64,000 bases of DNA from Roseofilum casamattae BLCC-M143 (GTDB lineage Bacteria > Cyanobacteriota > Cyanobacteriia > Cyanobacteriales > Desertifilaceae): NCBI RefSeq assembly GCF_030068455.1, contig NZ_JAQOSQ010000013.1, forward strand, positions 89,338-153,337, written 5' to 3'. A model generated the notes under the pieces. It saw only the letters and a list, made by a program, of their open reading frames with translations, did no database searches and was not told the DNA's origin. Positions 35,944 to 46,663 of the stretch are shown here, piece by piece. A program made the position numbers and the translations under genes. The first letter of the stretch is position 1, and every line of letters starts with the position of its first letter.

Positions 35944-35979
35944 GGTTCCCTTACGAATTACAATTTCTGTAAGGGAACC
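35944..35979. terminator. Hairpin between convergent RTX and pcrA genes
   Basis: An 11-bp perfect stem, GGTTCCCTTAC and its complement GTAAGGGAACC, with a 14-base loop. It sits after the RTX stop and overlaps the last codons of pcrA, so it could end both transcripts. A U-run is missing, so efficiency is unclear. Confidence 0.45.
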
Positions 35980-38366
35980 ACTTTCGGATTGAGAATTTTG
36001 CGTCCTAATCCAGTAAATTGTACGGCCACAGATTGCCCCTCGCCCTTACCAAAGACATGAGTAATTTGTCCGACTCCAAAGCTGCGATGGAGAACGCGAT
36101 CGCCCACTTGCCAAGCACCAGTTTTACCAGTCCGAGATGATTTCTGGGGTTGTTTTTTTGCTGGAGATTTCACCACTGGTTTGCCGCGAGCTGGAGCTTT
36201 TTTCTTCGGTGCTGGAGTTATTTTCGGGGTAACGCTTACCGCAGGTAAACTTGATGAATAATCCGGCGTTTTGCCTTGCAATAACTCTCGCGGAATTTCG
36301 CTGAGGAACTGGGAGGGAATAGCACTTTCTCGATTCCCCCATAGCCTTCTCTGTTGAGCGTGAGTTAAAAAGAGTTGCTCGCGAGCGCGAGTAATACCGA
36401 CATAACATAAGCGCCGTTCTTCTTCTAAGGAGGCAGGATCGTCTAAACTGCGGTGGTTGGGAAATAAACCTTCTTCTAAACCCACCAAAAAGACAACCGG
36501 AAACTCCAAACCTTTGGCAGCATGAAGGGTCATTAAGGTGACGGCTTCTTCGCCTTCTTGTAAGTTATCTAAATCCGATTGCAGGGGAGCGTAATTGAGA
36601 TAGCTCGCCAGATCCGTATCGCCAGTTTCTTCCTCATATTGCACGATCGCGCTCAAGAGTTCGAGCAAGTTTTGCAAGCGGTTATCGGCTTCTTCCGTTC
36701 CCTGATTTTTAAGCTCGCGAATATAGCCGCAATCTTCCAAAATTCCCCGAGCAATAGTAGAAGCATTATCGCTTTCCAGGCGAGATTGCCAATGAGTCAT
36801 TAACCGATAAAACTCCATCACTCGCTTTAGAGAACGGCCGGCTAAGGTCTTAATTGAAGCCTCGTCGCTGACAATTTCCCAGAGCGGCACGCCCAACTCC
36901 GACGATGCATTTAAGAAGCGGTCTAAGGTAGCTTTCCCAATGCCTCGGCGAGGAGTATTAATAATCCGCAGTAAACTAACCGTATCGGCAGGATTAATCA
37001 GCAATCGTAAATAACACAGAGCATCTTTAATCTCTTTGCGATCGTAAAACTTTAATCCGCCGACCATGCGATATTTAATGCTTTGCCGGACTAAAATATC
37101 TTCAAAGGCGCGAGATTGAGCATTAGTCCGATAGAGAATGGCAAAGCTACCCCAATTAAACTCCGAACTATTCCGGACTAAACCGTGCATGGTACGAATA
37201 ATATATTCGGCTTCGTCCACCTCATGGTCGGCTTGGTAGCAGGTAATCGGAGATCCAGGAGAACGAGTCGGTCGCAAGACCTTATCAATTCGCTCTTTAT
37301 TATTTTTAATTAACTCATTAGCCGCTTGCAAGATATTCTCGCGCGAGCGATAGTTTTCTTCCAGTTTAATCAAAGTTTGCGTTCGATTATCGGGCAGTCC
37401 GTCGCCAAAATCATTCTGGAAATCCATCAAGATTCTAAAGTCTGCCATGCGGAAACTATAAATCGATTGATCGGCGTCGCCCACGGCAAAAATCGAGCGG
37501 TTCTCCCAATTGCTATAGTCTTGGCTGCGAACGCCTCCAGCAGCGAGCAAACTAATCAAGTCGTATTGAGTTCGGTTCGTATCTTGATATTCATCCACTA
37601 AGATATGGCGAAAGCGGCGATGCCAATAAGTCAGGATTTGCTCGTTTTGGCGAAATAAATTCACCGGAACTAAAATTAAATCGTCAAAGTCAAGGGCATT
37701 ATTTTCTGCCATCCGGTTTTGATAGGCGCCATAGACATCTGCAATAACGCGACCGCGATAATTCGGATTTTCTCTTTGATAGTCTTCCGGCGAAAGTCCT
37801 AGATTTTTGGCATTGCTAATGGCATAGCGAATGGTTTTATGATTGAACTTTTTATCGTCTAAATTAAAATCTTTGGTGACAATTTCCTTAATTAATCCTT
37901 GTACGTCCGACTCGTCAAAAATCGAGAACTGTTTATCCCAGCGCCGTCCTCTCCCATCCTGATATTTATCGATATCGTAGCGGAGGATGCGGGCGCAGGA
38001 CGCATGGAACGTACCGACCCAAAGAGGTTTGATATAATCGCTGTAGATTTGCGATCGCAATCTCAGTTGCTCGGGGTCGCTCAAACTCTCCCAAGGCTTG
38101 CCCGTCTTCCCTTGAGCTAGTTGCTCGGCAAACAACCGCTCGATGCGCTCTTTCATCTCCCGCGCTGCCTTATTGGTAAACGTCACCGCCAAAATCTGCT
38201 CCGGATCGATATGATGGCGTAAAATCAGATTGGCAATTCGATAGGTTAATGCGCGAGTTTTACCCGATCCTGCCCCTGCAACCACTAGCATCGGGCCGCA
38301 CAGGTGCTCGACTGCGTTTCGTTGTGAAGGATTGAGGACACTGAGGAAATCAGAGGATTGCGTCAT
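35958..38366 (-). CDS. pcrA: UvrD/PcrA-type ATP-dependent DNA helicase
   Basis: 802 residues, superfamily I helicase: Walker A VVAGAGSGKTRALTYR, VGTFHASCARILR, Walker B ILVDEYQDTN, FAVGDADQSIYSFR, VTLMTLHAAKGLEFPVVFLV and YVGITRARE. The C-terminal tail carries the PcrA-type Tudor-like segment VGDRVLHRSFGVGQITHVFG. It unwinds 3'-5' in repair and replication restart. Length is normal. Confidence 0.95.
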   Translation of the reverse strand: MTQSSDFLSVLNPSQRNAVEHLCGPMLVVAGAGSGKTRALTYRIANLILRHHIDPEQILAVTFTNKAAREMKERIERLFAEQLAQGKTGKPWESLSDPEQLRLRSQIYSDYIKPLWVGTFHASCARILRYDIDKYQDGRGRRWDKQFSIFDESDVQGLIKEIVTKDFNLDDKKFNHKTIRYAISNAKNLGLSPEDYQRENPNYRGRVIADVYGAYQNRMAENNALDFDDLILVPVNLFRQNEQILTYWHRRFRHILVDEYQDTNRTQYDLISLLAAGGVRSQDYSNWENRSIFAVGDADQSIYSFRMADFRILMDFQNDFGDGLPDNRTQTLIKLEENYRSRENILQAANELIKNNKERIDKVLRPTRSPGSPITCYQADHEVDEAEYIIRTMHGLVRNSSEFNWGSFAILYRTNAQSRAFEDILVRQSIKYRMVGGLKFYDRKEIKDALCYLRLLINPADTVSLLRIINTPRRGIGKATLDRFLNASSELGVPLWEIVSDEASIKTLAGRSLKRVMEFYRLMTHWQSRLESDNASTIARGILEDCGYIRELKNQGTEEADNRLQNLLELLSAIVQYEEETGDTDLASYLNYAPLQSDLDNLQEGEEAVTLMTLHAAKGLEFPVVFLVGLEEGLFPNHRSLDDPASLEEERRLCYVGITRAREQLFLTHAQQRRLWGNRESAIPSQFLSEIPRELLQGKTPDYSSSLPAVSVTPKITPAPKKKAPARGKPVVKSPAKKQPQKSSRTGKTGAWQVGDRVLHRSFGVGQITHVFGKGEGQSVAVQFTGLGRKILNPKVVPLQKL

Positions 38367-38524
38367 GGCTCGAACGAGACTGAGTATAGGGTAAAGTGAT
38401 AGAGTATCGTACTTTCACGATACGGATCAACCGGGGGGAAATCAGTAATGACCGGTGACCGATCGCTCCATTGTGAGAGATAATAGACTGTAGATCGTAG
38501 AATCGTAGAACTCAGACTTCACCT

Positions 38525-40012
38525 ATGACCACTGCTGCACCAGTAAAAACCGAGTATGAAGCCATCATTGGTCTGGAAACTCATTGTCAGTTAAGTACGG
38601 AAACCAAGATTTTTTCAGATTCCTCCACAGCGTTTGGTGCAACCCCGAATACGAATATCGATCCCATTTGTTTGGGACTGCCTGGGGTGCTGCCCGTTTT
38701 AAATCAGAAAGTTCTCGAATATGCCGTCAAAGCAGGTTTGGCACTCAATTGTACCATTGCTCGCTATAGCAAGTTCGATCGCAAGCAATATTTTTATCCC
38801 GACCTCCCGAAAAATTACCAAATTTCTCAGTACGATCTGCCCATTGCCGAACATGGATGGCTGGAAATTGAGAGTAAGACGGAAGATGGAGAGGCCGCGC
38901 GTAAGAAAATTGGCATCACCCGGCTGCACATGGAGGAAGATGCGGGCAAACTGGTGCATGGCGGCAGCGATCGCCTTTCGGGTTCGACTTATTCTCTGGT
39001 AGACTACAATCGCGCCGGAGTTCCGTTGATCGAGATTGTCTCGGAACCGGATTTGCGATCGGGTCAAGAAGCTGCAGACTACGCTCAAGAGTTGCGCCGT
39101 ATCGTCCGTTATTTGGGCGTGAGCGATGGCAACATGCAAGAAGGCTCCTTGCGCTGCGATGTGAATATTTCCGTGCGTCCGGTGGGACAAGACGAGTTTG
39201 GCACAAAGGTAGAGATTAAGAATATGAACTCCTTTAGTGCAATTCAAAAGGCGATCGACTACGAAATTGAGCGTCAGATCGATGCGATCGCAGCCGGAGA
39301 GCCAATCGTTCAAGAAACGCGCTTGTGGGAAGAAGGAGCGCAACGGACGATTAGTATGCGCGTCAAGGAAGGTTCCAGCGATTACCGGTATTTCCCCGAA
39401 CCGGATTTACCGCCCATTGAAGTTTCGGAAGAACAGTTACAAGCGTGGCAAGAGGAACTGCCGGAACTGCCTGGAGTAAAACGCGATCGCTACGAAAACG
39501 AGTTAGGATTATCTGCCTACGATGCGCGGGTGATTACCGACGATCGCAGCATTGCCTCCTTCTTCGAGCAAACCCTGGCAGCAGGTTCGGATGCGAAACA
39601 AGCTACGAACTGGATTATGGGCGATATTTCCGCTCATTTGAACGCGCAAAAACTGAAGATTACCGATCTGCCTCTAACTCCAGAAGCCTTAGCGCAATTA
39701 ATTGGTTTAATTGAGAAGAAAACAATTAGTTCTAAAATTGCGAAAGATTTGCTGCCAGAACTCTTAGAAAAAGGCGGATCGCCGCAAGAGTTAGTGGAAA
39801 GCAAGGGACTCACGCAAATTTCCGACCCGAAGGTGCTGGAAGAAATGATTTCAGAAGTGCTCGCAGCTCATCCGAAAGAACTGGAACAATACCGCAATGG
39901 AAAAACCAAATTGAAAGGATTCTTTGTCGGTCAAATGATGAAGAAAACTGGCGGTCGTGCCGATCCGAAATTAACCAACCAATTGTTAGCCAAACAGTTG
40001 GATGCGAAATAA
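38525..40012 (+). CDS. gatB: Aspartyl/glutamyl-tRNA(Asn/Gln) amidotransferase subunit B
   Basis: 495 residues. GatB motifs: EAIIGLETHCQLSTETKIF, NRAGVPLIEIVSEPDLRSG, GNMQEGSLRCDVNIS, KNMNSFSAIQKAIDYE and the YqeY-like C-terminal domain ending FFVGQMMKKTGGRADPKL. With GatA and GatC it converts Glu-tRNA(Gln) to Gln-tRNA(Gln), needed because cyanobacteria lack glutaminyl-tRNA synthetase. GatA/GatC are not in the window. Confidence 0.97.
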   Translation: MTTAAPVKTEYEAIIGLETHCQLSTETKIFSDSSTAFGATPNTNIDPICLGLPGVLPVLNQKVLEYAVKAGLALNCTIARYSKFDRKQYFYPDLPKNYQISQYDLPIAEHGWLEIESKTEDGEAARKKIGITRLHMEEDAGKLVHGGSDRLSGSTYSLVDYNRAGVPLIEIVSEPDLRSGQEAADYAQELRRIVRYLGVSDGNMQEGSLRCDVNISVRPVGQDEFGTKVEIKNMNSFSAIQKAIDYEIERQIDAIAAGEPIVQETRLWEEGAQRTISMRVKEGSSDYRYFPEPDLPPIEVSEEQLQAWQEELPELPGVKRDRYENELGLSAYDARVITDDRSIASFFEQTLAAGSDAKQATNWIMGDISAHLNAQKLKITDLPLTPEALAQLIGLIEKKTISSKIAKDLLPELLEKGGSPQELVESKGLTQISDPKVLEEMISEVLAAHPKELEQYRNGKTKLKGFFVGQMMKKTGGRADPKLTNQLLAKQLDAK

Positions 40013-40021
40013 GCAGAAATT

Positions 40022-40047
40022 GAGAATTGGGCGATCGCCTAATTCTC
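40022..40047 (+). terminator. HIP1-centred palindrome after gatB
   Basis: GAGAATTG and TAATTCTC flank GGCGATCGCC, giving an almost perfect 26-nt palindrome 10 bp after the gatB stop. It can form a stable hairpin, but no strong U-run follows. Confidence 0.5.
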
Positions 40048-40156
40048 CATATCCTTAAAATAAGGCACGCAAGAAAAATTGCCCAAGCTCGCAAGCTTAA
40101 CCAGGGTAAGCTCATCTAATTTGGTAGCGAATGTAGCTGACAAAAACTGAAACATA

Positions 40157-40303
40157 TAGTCAATTGGAATAGCAATGAGACCAATAGTTATGTGAGGACT
40201 GAGCGCAGTCGAAGTCCGGGTTGCTAAAGGTGTCCGAGCTTCGGCTTCGCTCAGCTCTCACTGGCTTTACAATTTTATGTCTCGCTGCTATTTAAATCAA
40301 CTA
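40157..40303. mobile_element. 147-bp MITE-like element, copy 1
   Basis: Terminal inverted repeats begin TAGTCAATTGGAATAGCAAT and the body ends in the complementary AAATCAACTA; TA dinucleotides flank it (40155-40156, 40304-40305), as for IS630/Tc1-type insertions. Inside are paired arms GAGGACTGAGCGCAGTCGAA and GCTTCGGCTTCGCTCAGCTC. The whole element recurs inverted at 61888-62034 with the same length. It occupies most of the 335-bp spacer between gatB and cobN. Confidence 0.85.
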
Positions 40304-40347
40304 TATGAGTTGAGCCAGAATCTGGCCAAGTTTGATACCAACGGACT

Positions 40348-43300
40348 TCATATGACCCCTTCTATTTTAGCTTCAGCTTGGTGCGCGATCGCCCGCAACT
40401 CATCAATCCGCTCCAGACTCACATCCTGCCACAGTCCGCGCTGATGGGCTTCCAGCAATCGTTCCGCCATATCGCGCAACGCCCAAGGATTGCTGGATTC
40501 GATAAATTCTCGGACTTTTGGATCGAGCAAATAAGCATCGCTAACTCCCTCGTACATATGGTCGGGGACGCAACGAGTTGTGGCATCATAGGCAAATAAA
40601 TAATCAATGGTTGCTGCCATTTCAAAAGCTCCCTTATACCCGTGACGCATAGCACCAGCAATCCATTTTGGGTTCACCACGCGGGAACGATAAACGCGAT
40701 TAATTTCTTCTTCTAATTTACGCACTTTCGGGCGATTCATCACCGAATTATCGCCAAAATAAACCGTCGGATTTTTGCCAGTCAGCGATCGCACCGCAAC
40801 CGTCAATCCCCCTTGAAACTGATAATAATCATCCGAATCCAATAAATCGTGTTCGCGGTTATCTTGATTGTGCAAAACAATTTGCAAATCTCGCAGCCGT
40901 TGGGCAAAAACTTCCGGAGCACCGCGTCCTTCTCCATTGGCAGTATAGGCATAACTGCTCCAATTTAAATACGCCCGCGCCAAATCTTCATCCGATCGCC
41001 AATTTTGTGCTTCAATTAATCCTTGTAACCCCGCACCATAGGCTCCCGGTTTCGAGCCAAACATGCGATAGCGCGATCGCTCCATTGCCTGTTCTGCACT
41101 CAATCCTTCCTCCTGCCATCGTACCGTTTCCCGAGCTGCAGCCGCTGCTAAAGGATTCTCCGCTTCCGGTTCTTCTAAACTCGCTACTGCTTGCACCGCG
41201 CGATTAAACAAATCGATGAGATTGGGAAAACCATCGCGGAAAAACCCGGAAATGCGTAATGTCACGTCTACGCGCGGCCGTCCCAAAACCGAAACGGGAA
41301 TAATCTCGAAATCTACTACCCGTCGTGACGGCCCGTCCCATACTGGTTGGACGCCTAACAACCATAACGCTTCGGCTAGATCTTCCCCACCCGTGCGCAT
41401 GGCAGAAGTCCCCCACATGGATAACCCCACCGTTTTTGGATATTCTCCGTTTTCTTGAGTATAGCGCTCGATTAACACCTCTGCGGCTTGGCGGCCCATT
41501 CCCCAGGCAGTTTCGGTGGGGATAGCACGGATATCAACGGAGTAGAAATTGCGACCGGTGGGCAAGACTTCTGCTCGTCCTCGGGTGGGCGCTCCGGAAG
41601 GCCCGCTGGCAATATATCGCCCGTCCAGTCCGCGCAGCAGGTTGGTTATTTCATTAGATGTGGCGCGCAGTTGGGGGAGTAGAGTAGTTTCAATCCAGGT
41701 GAGTTCGGTTTGGGTTTGGGAAGTTTTGGTTAAATGGGGGCGATCGCGCTCGGTTAGTATACTATCGATATAGTCTATGGCTAAGTTTTCTAGCTGTTCG
41801 ACAATATCGCCGACGCGATCGCACAATTTATCGCGTATTGTAATAGGAGGATCGATCGCTTCTCTGGGGTCGGCAGTTAGCGGATCGAACTCTAAACCCA
41901 GATCTTCAGCCAGAGCGCGGGTGATACCATTTGGGCGAGAGCGAGAAATAGCGATAATTAAGTCTCGCAGTTGTTCGTTTTCCGGACAGTGACCGAAAAT
42001 ATGCAAGCCGTCACGAATTTGTGCTTCTTTTAGCTCGCATAAGTAACCGTCAATGTTTGTTAGTAATGGTGATATGCTTTTAGTTGCGATCGCATTTAAG
42101 TCTTCATCGGTTAATTGTAAGTCGCGATCGAGATGTTGTTGCCGAATCAGTTTGCGAATGCGATCGCCAATAATCGGTAACCTAGAGGGGTCTAAGCTAT
42201 CGGCTTCGTAATATTCATCGACTAAAGCTTCCAGTTGTTGCAGGGGGCCGTAGAGTTCGGCGCGGGTCATCGGTGGCGTGAGATGGTCGAGAATTACCGC
42301 TTGCGATCGCCGTTTCGCTTGCGAGCCTTCTCCCGGATCGTTGACGATAAACGGATACAAGTGTGGCATCGCTCCGCAGATCGCCTCTGGATAGCAGCTC
42401 TGGGAAAGGGCTAAACTCTTGCCCGGCAACCATTCTAAATTACCATGTTTGCCCACATGAACGATCGCATCGGCTTGAAAAATTTGCGCAATCCACTGAT
42501 AAAATGCCAGATAATCGGGAGTCGGTTCTAAATCAGGCGCGTGGTAGTTCAATGCCGGATCTAGATCGTAGCCGCGCGAGGGTTGAATGCCGACAAAGAC
42601 ATGACCTAAGTTTAAGCCAGAAATGGGAAAGCCGTCCTTAGGGCGATCGCCAGATAAATCCTTATATACACTATTCCACCGTTGCGAGATTCCCGTTTGC
42701 ACCTCGGGAGGAAGTTTCTCCCAAGCTTTCTCGTAATCGGAATAAGATAAATATTGCATCACCGATCGCAGCGCTCTCCCTTCTTCGTCATTCGTAATGC
42801 CTGCGGTTAAGCGCGCGATTAACTCCTCGCCAGTTTCTGGAATTTCCTGTAACTGATATCCAGCTTGTTGCAGAGCGTGCAAAATATTCACGCAACTTGC
42901 GGGAGTATCTAATCCCACGCCATTGGCTAATCGTCCGTCTCGAGTGGGATAATTGGCTAAAATCAGGGCAACTTTGCGCTCTCTTACCGGTTTTTGCCCC
43001 AGCTTTACCCAATTTTGGGCTAAGTCCGCCACGAAATCAATCCGATCTTGCAGGGGTTGATAACCAACAACGTCGGTTTCCAGTTGCCGATGGTAGGTTT
43101 GCGCGGCTTTAAACGAAATAGCGCGACTGATAATGCGTCCGTCCACTTCCGGGAGCGCGATATTCATGGCCACATCTTTGGGAAGTAACCCCCGAGTTCC
43201 GGTTTCCCACTGTTCTAGAGTAGAGCTACTGAGAATAACTTGAATCGTGGGAACGTCGAGCGCGTGGAAAAAGTTGGGAGTTGTGGAGGGGTTTTGCAGG

Positions 43301-44115
43301 GAACTAATGGCAAAACTGGTGGTATTGAGCAAGACTCGCACCGCTTCTCCATCGGGAGGTTGCAGAAGTTGGAGGAGTTCCTGCTGACATTCGCGATCGC
43401 GCAAGGATGAAACAAATATAGCAACTGGAGTCAGTCCGCGATCGCGCAAGGCTTGGCATAATAATTCAATCGGCGCCGTATTTCCGGCACAATAATGAGC
43501 GCGATAAAATAAAATGCCGACCTTATCCGAACTCTGAGATAACTCCATCGTCGGATGCAGATACCCCACTTTCGGGATAGGAACCACCTCTGGAGGCGTT
43601 AATACCCAATCTGGTTGTGCCGGATTTAGCAATAAATCGTTTAACCAGAGCCAGCTATTGCTAATATTAGTAATTCCTCCTTCGCTCCAATAGCGCCAAA
43701 ACTGGTTAACCACATGCAAAGGTACGGTAGAGTGACTCATCAACTCCGGATCGGGATCGCTCTCGCCAGGCATAATAATTAGAGCAATATTGCGATCGCC
43801 GGCCAGTTGTTTCACCACTTCTAAGCCATAATCCCAATAGGAACGTCCTCCGAGGAGGCGGATCGCAATCACTCGTGCATATTGCAATACGCTTTCGGCA
43901 TAACTGTCGATACTCAGTTGCTGCACTACGTTTAAAAGATTAACCGCACGAATTTCCGGAATGCGATCGCCTAAGTAGGGAAGGCTCGCTGCTAACACCT
44001 GAATATCCGTATCCGCAGCAGTTAACAGTACAATTGGCGCCGGAGTTTGCTCGATAATAATAACGCCTTCTGCGTCTGGACTCCATCCTCCCGGAGTTGC
44101 AGCAATACGATGCAT
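40348..44115 (-). CDS. cobN: Cobaltochelatase subunit CobN
   Basis: 1255 residues, the normal length for CobN, with motifs through the protein: YPTRDGRLANGVGLDTPASC, IVHVGKHGNLEWLPGKSLAL, GRNFYSVDIRAIPTETAWGM, LWGTSAMRTGGEDLAEALWL (first residue approximate) and RHGYKGAFEMAATIDYLFAY. CobN inserts cobalt into hydrogenobyrinic acid a,c-diamide in aerobic cobalamin synthesis; in cyanobacteria it may work with ChlI/ChlD-like partners. The Mg-chelatase subunit ChlH is the main alternative but is usually longer and differs at the start. No B12 riboswitch is recognisable in the 262-bp upstream spacer. Confidence 0.9.
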   Translation of the reverse strand: MHRIAATPGGWSPDAEGVIIIEQTPAPIVLLTAADTDIQVLAASLPYLGDRIPEIRAVNLLNVVQQLSIDSYAESVLQYARVIAIRLLGGRSYWDYGLEVVKQLAGDRNIALIIMPGESDPDPELMSHSTVPLHVVNQFWRYWSEGGITNISNSWLWLNDLLLNPAQPDWVLTPPEVVPIPKVGYLHPTMELSQSSDKVGILFYRAHYCAGNTAPIELLCQALRDRGLTPVAIFVSSLRDRECQQELLQLLQPPDGEAVRVLLNTTSFAISSLQNPSTTPNFFHALDVPTIQVILSSSTLEQWETGTRGLLPKDVAMNIALPEVDGRIISRAISFKAAQTYHRQLETDVVGYQPLQDRIDFVADLAQNWVKLGQKPVRERKVALILANYPTRDGRLANGVGLDTPASCVNILHALQQAGYQLQEIPETGEELIARLTAGITNDEEGRALRSVMQYLSYSDYEKAWEKLPPEVQTGISQRWNSVYKDLSGDRPKDGFPISGLNLGHVFVGIQPSRGYDLDPALNYHAPDLEPTPDYLAFYQWIAQIFQADAIVHVGKHGNLEWLPGKSLALSQSCYPEAICGAMPHLYPFIVNDPGEGSQAKRRSQAVILDHLTPPMTRAELYGPLQQLEALVDEYYEADSLDPSRLPIIGDRIRKLIRQQHLDRDLQLTDEDLNAIATKSISPLLTNIDGYLCELKEAQIRDGLHIFGHCPENEQLRDLIIAISRSRPNGITRALAEDLGLEFDPLTADPREAIDPPITIRDKLCDRVGDIVEQLENLAIDYIDSILTERDRPHLTKTSQTQTELTWIETTLLPQLRATSNEITNLLRGLDGRYIASGPSGAPTRGRAEVLPTGRNFYSVDIRAIPTETAWGMGRQAAEVLIERYTQENGEYPKTVGLSMWGTSAMRTGGEDLAEALWLLGVQPVWDGPSRRVVDFEIIPVSVLGRPRVDVTLRISGFFRDGFPNLIDLFNRAVQAVASLEEPEAENPLAAAAARETVRWQEEGLSAEQAMERSRYRMFGSKPGAYGAGLQGLIEAQNWRSDEDLARAYLNWSSYAYTANGEGRGAPEVFAQRLRDLQIVLHNQDNREHDLLDSDDYYQFQGGLTVAVRSLTGKNPTVYFGDNSVMNRPKVRKLEEEINRVYRSRVVNPKWIAGAMRHGYKGAFEMAATIDYLFAYDATTRCVPDHMYEGVSDAYLLDPKVREFIESSNPWALRDMAERLLEAHQRGLWQDVSLERIDELRAIAHQAEAKIEGVI

Positions 44116-44377
44116 AGTTCAAGTACGACCGATTGAGGGTAAGACACCAGTTTATCTCAATCGGGAACGAGGAACGGCAGACGAAAAAATGTTTTAACCT
44201 ATGGGCTTAACCCTAGTATTGTAGGGAAATTGAGGCAAACCTAAAGGTTTTCCAACATTTAGAGGATGGGGATTGAAAAGGGAATAGCATAGGAACACTC
44301 TTGCTGTTTTCCAGATTCAGCCAGAGTTCTCTTGCGAAACTTCTGTCTCTTGGCCCTCCTCTAGCCGAGTAATTGTC

Positions 44378-46663
44378 ATGCTACCTCATCGAATTTTAGA
44401 TTACAAGACATTTAGGGCGCTTTATGTCTTGTTGCAAGACAAAGCCGATCGCCTAGGTGACGCAGCGATCGCAATTACTCAGAGGATTTTACCCGAAACC
44501 GATCTATCTTGGGAATATAGTAAATCCCAGTTTATTCTTTTAATTGCTCCAGGATTAAGAGTGATGCTAATTGGCACGACGATCGATCGAAGCAGCCATC
44601 GAGTTCGCGATCGCAGTGCCGGACGAGAGGTGGTGCAAGTTCAGGTGGAGTTAACCTTTGATATCCATCCGATTACCGTCTTTCTCAAACAATTGCGCGA
44701 TCGATTATCCGAGCCAACATTAGTTCTGAAAGCGCTGCGAAAAATTACTCGCCATCCTCCCACCAATTCCGGATATTTACAGAGCGAGCTAATGTTACAA
44801 ATTCTGGTGCAACAGGAGACTTCACAATCTCAAATCCAGGAATTACCTCCCAGTCGGTCGATTAATTTAGCTCAACAAGAACGCTTGTTTTATCAAATTA
44901 TCGTGCAGATCCATGAAGGCGCGCGCTTACCGACGATTTTATCTCAGGCAGTGGAAGAGGGACGAAGTGTTTTACAAGTCGATCGCTTGCTGATTTATCA
45001 GTTTAATATTTTTCCCGGAAATGAAGAAGATTCAGAAGGCGATCGCTTGCCGAAATCCGGTTATATTACTTATGAGGCGAAAGCCGGAGCCTCTATTTCT
45101 CCCGTGTTGCATTTGACTGAAGAGAAATCTTGTTTTTCTGACGATTTATCCTTGCTGCAAAAGTATGAAAAAGGAGCCGTAGTTGATATCGACGATGTGG
45201 AAGTCAGTTACGAGCCATTTCCCTGTTTGCTGGATTTATTGCGCAGCTACTCGATTCGCGCCAAATTAGTGGCTCCAATCTTAATTAATAATCGACCTTG
45301 GGGATTGCTGATTGCTCATCAGTGTTATTATCCCCGTCGCTGGTTGGAGTCCGAGAAAACAATTGTGAAACGGCTGGCTGATTATATTGCGATCGCGATC
45401 GAACACTCGGCGGCTAAGGAGATGCTTGTCGCAAATTTAGATCGGGAAACTCTCAATGAAAAAAACACGGAAAATCTGCATGATAAACTATTAGAAACTC
45501 AAATTGAAAATCGAATTAAAAGTGAATTTTTAGCAGCCATAAGTCACGAACTACGCACTCCTCTTACTTATATTATCGGCATGTCAGCAACCTTGCTGAG
45601 ATTGGGGTTTTCTACGGAGACCCCTTCATTAAGCCTCAGTCCCGCAAAACAACGAGAATATTTGCAAAAAATTCAAGATAGTGGCAAGCATTTGCTCGAC
45701 TTAATTAATACGATTTTAGAATTGTCTGAGTTGGAGGCGGGGAAGTCGGTTTTAAATATTCGCTCTTTTTCTCTAACTCATTTAATTCAAAGCTGTCAAA
45801 ATGCGATGCAAAAGTCCGCACGAGACCAAGAGATTACATTGGTCTCCGAGATTCGCTTGAACGAGAATGAGGATCGATTTAAAGCCGACCAGTCGCGAGT
45901 GCAACAAATTTTAAATAATTTACTCAATAACGCAATTAAATTTACTGGGACTGGTGGAGAGGTTTCTTTGAGAGTATGGCGGGAAGACGATACTGCAATT
46001 TTACAAGTTTGCGATACAGGAATTGGCATTGAAAAACATAAATTTCCCTTCTTATTTGAAAAGTTTCATCAATTAGAAACCGCCTACGAACGTCAATATC
46101 CGGGAATGGGGTTGGGATTGGCTCTAACTCGACAATTAGTCGAACTCCATGGCGGGATTATTGAAGTTAATTCTTCTCCCGGAGTTGGCTCGGTCTTTAC
46201 CGTGAGCTTGCCCTCCCAACCTCAAGATTCTTCTGGGGCAAAATTATCCCCAAGTTCGCCATTGCTTAAGACTGTTTCGAGTACAATTCCCTTGGGACGA
46301 TTGGTATTAATTGAAAATGACGAACAAATAGCTTGGGAATTATGCGATTTACTCACGGCAGCAGGCTATCAAGCAATTTGGTTATTGGATGGTTCGACGG
46401 TGGCTCAACAAGTGAAAGTCTTGCGACCCCTAGCCATTATTACCCAAACTCAACTCCCGGATATGAGTTTGCAGGAACTGATCGGGATTCTGCGCAGTTC
46501 GACGAGTACTTATAAGATTAAAATACTCGCGATCGCCAATACTGCCGAACGAGAGGGATTAACCTCAGTTGACCGAGTCCAACCCGATGCTTACTTAGAT
46601 AAACCGCTCAGATTCGAGCAACTTCTGCAAACTCTCAGCAATATTTTACGCCCCGTCCTATGA
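44378..46663 (+). CDS. Hybrid sensor histidine kinase (GAF-HisKA-HATPase-degenerate receiver)
   Basis: 761 residues, no TM segment. An N-terminal region of about 150 residues is of unknown type; a GAF domain follows (about 165-340; IAHQCYYPRRWLESEKTIVK); then HisKA with the phosphoacceptor histidine in ISHELRTPLTY (about residue 390), HATPase_c (NNLLNNAIKFTGTGG, DTGIGI, GMGLGLALTRQLVELHGG), and a receiver-like end (645-760). In the receiver the usual phospho-Asp position reads Q (IITQTQLPDMS), so it is probably a pseudo-receiver. The GAF lacks a clear bilin-binding cysteine motif. The stop overlaps nanE. Confidence 0.9.
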   Translation: MLPHRILDYKTFRALYVLLQDKADRLGDAAIAITQRILPETDLSWEYSKSQFILLIAPGLRVMLIGTTIDRSSHRVRDRSAGREVVQVQVELTFDIHPITVFLKQLRDRLSEPTLVLKALRKITRHPPTNSGYLQSELMLQILVQQETSQSQIQELPPSRSINLAQQERLFYQIIVQIHEGARLPTILSQAVEEGRSVLQVDRLLIYQFNIFPGNEEDSEGDRLPKSGYITYEAKAGASISPVLHLTEEKSCFSDDLSLLQKYEKGAVVDIDDVEVSYEPFPCLLDLLRSYSIRAKLVAPILINNRPWGLLIAHQCYYPRRWLESEKTIVKRLADYIAIAIEHSAAKEMLVANLDRETLNEKNTENLHDKLLETQIENRIKSEFLAAISHELRTPLTYIIGMSATLLRLGFSTETPSLSLSPAKQREYLQKIQDSGKHLLDLINTILELSELEAGKSVLNIRSFSLTHLIQSCQNAMQKSARDQEITLVSEIRLNENEDRFKADQSRVQQILNNLLNNAIKFTGTGGEVSLRVWREDDTAILQVCDTGIGIEKHKFPFLFEKFHQLETAYERQYPGMGLGLALTRQLVELHGGIIEVNSSPGVGSVFTVSLPSQPQDSSGAKLSPSSPLLKTVSSTIPLGRLVLIENDEQIAWELCDLLTAAGYQAIWLLDGSTVAQQVKVLRPLAIITQTQLPDMSLQELIGILRSSTSTYKIKILAIANTAEREGLTSVDRVQPDAYLDKPLRFEQLLQTLSNILRPVL

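Noticed and set aside
44116-44377. Cobalamin riboswitch upstream of cobN
   Set aside because: I looked for the B12 box and conserved core on the minus strand and found no match.
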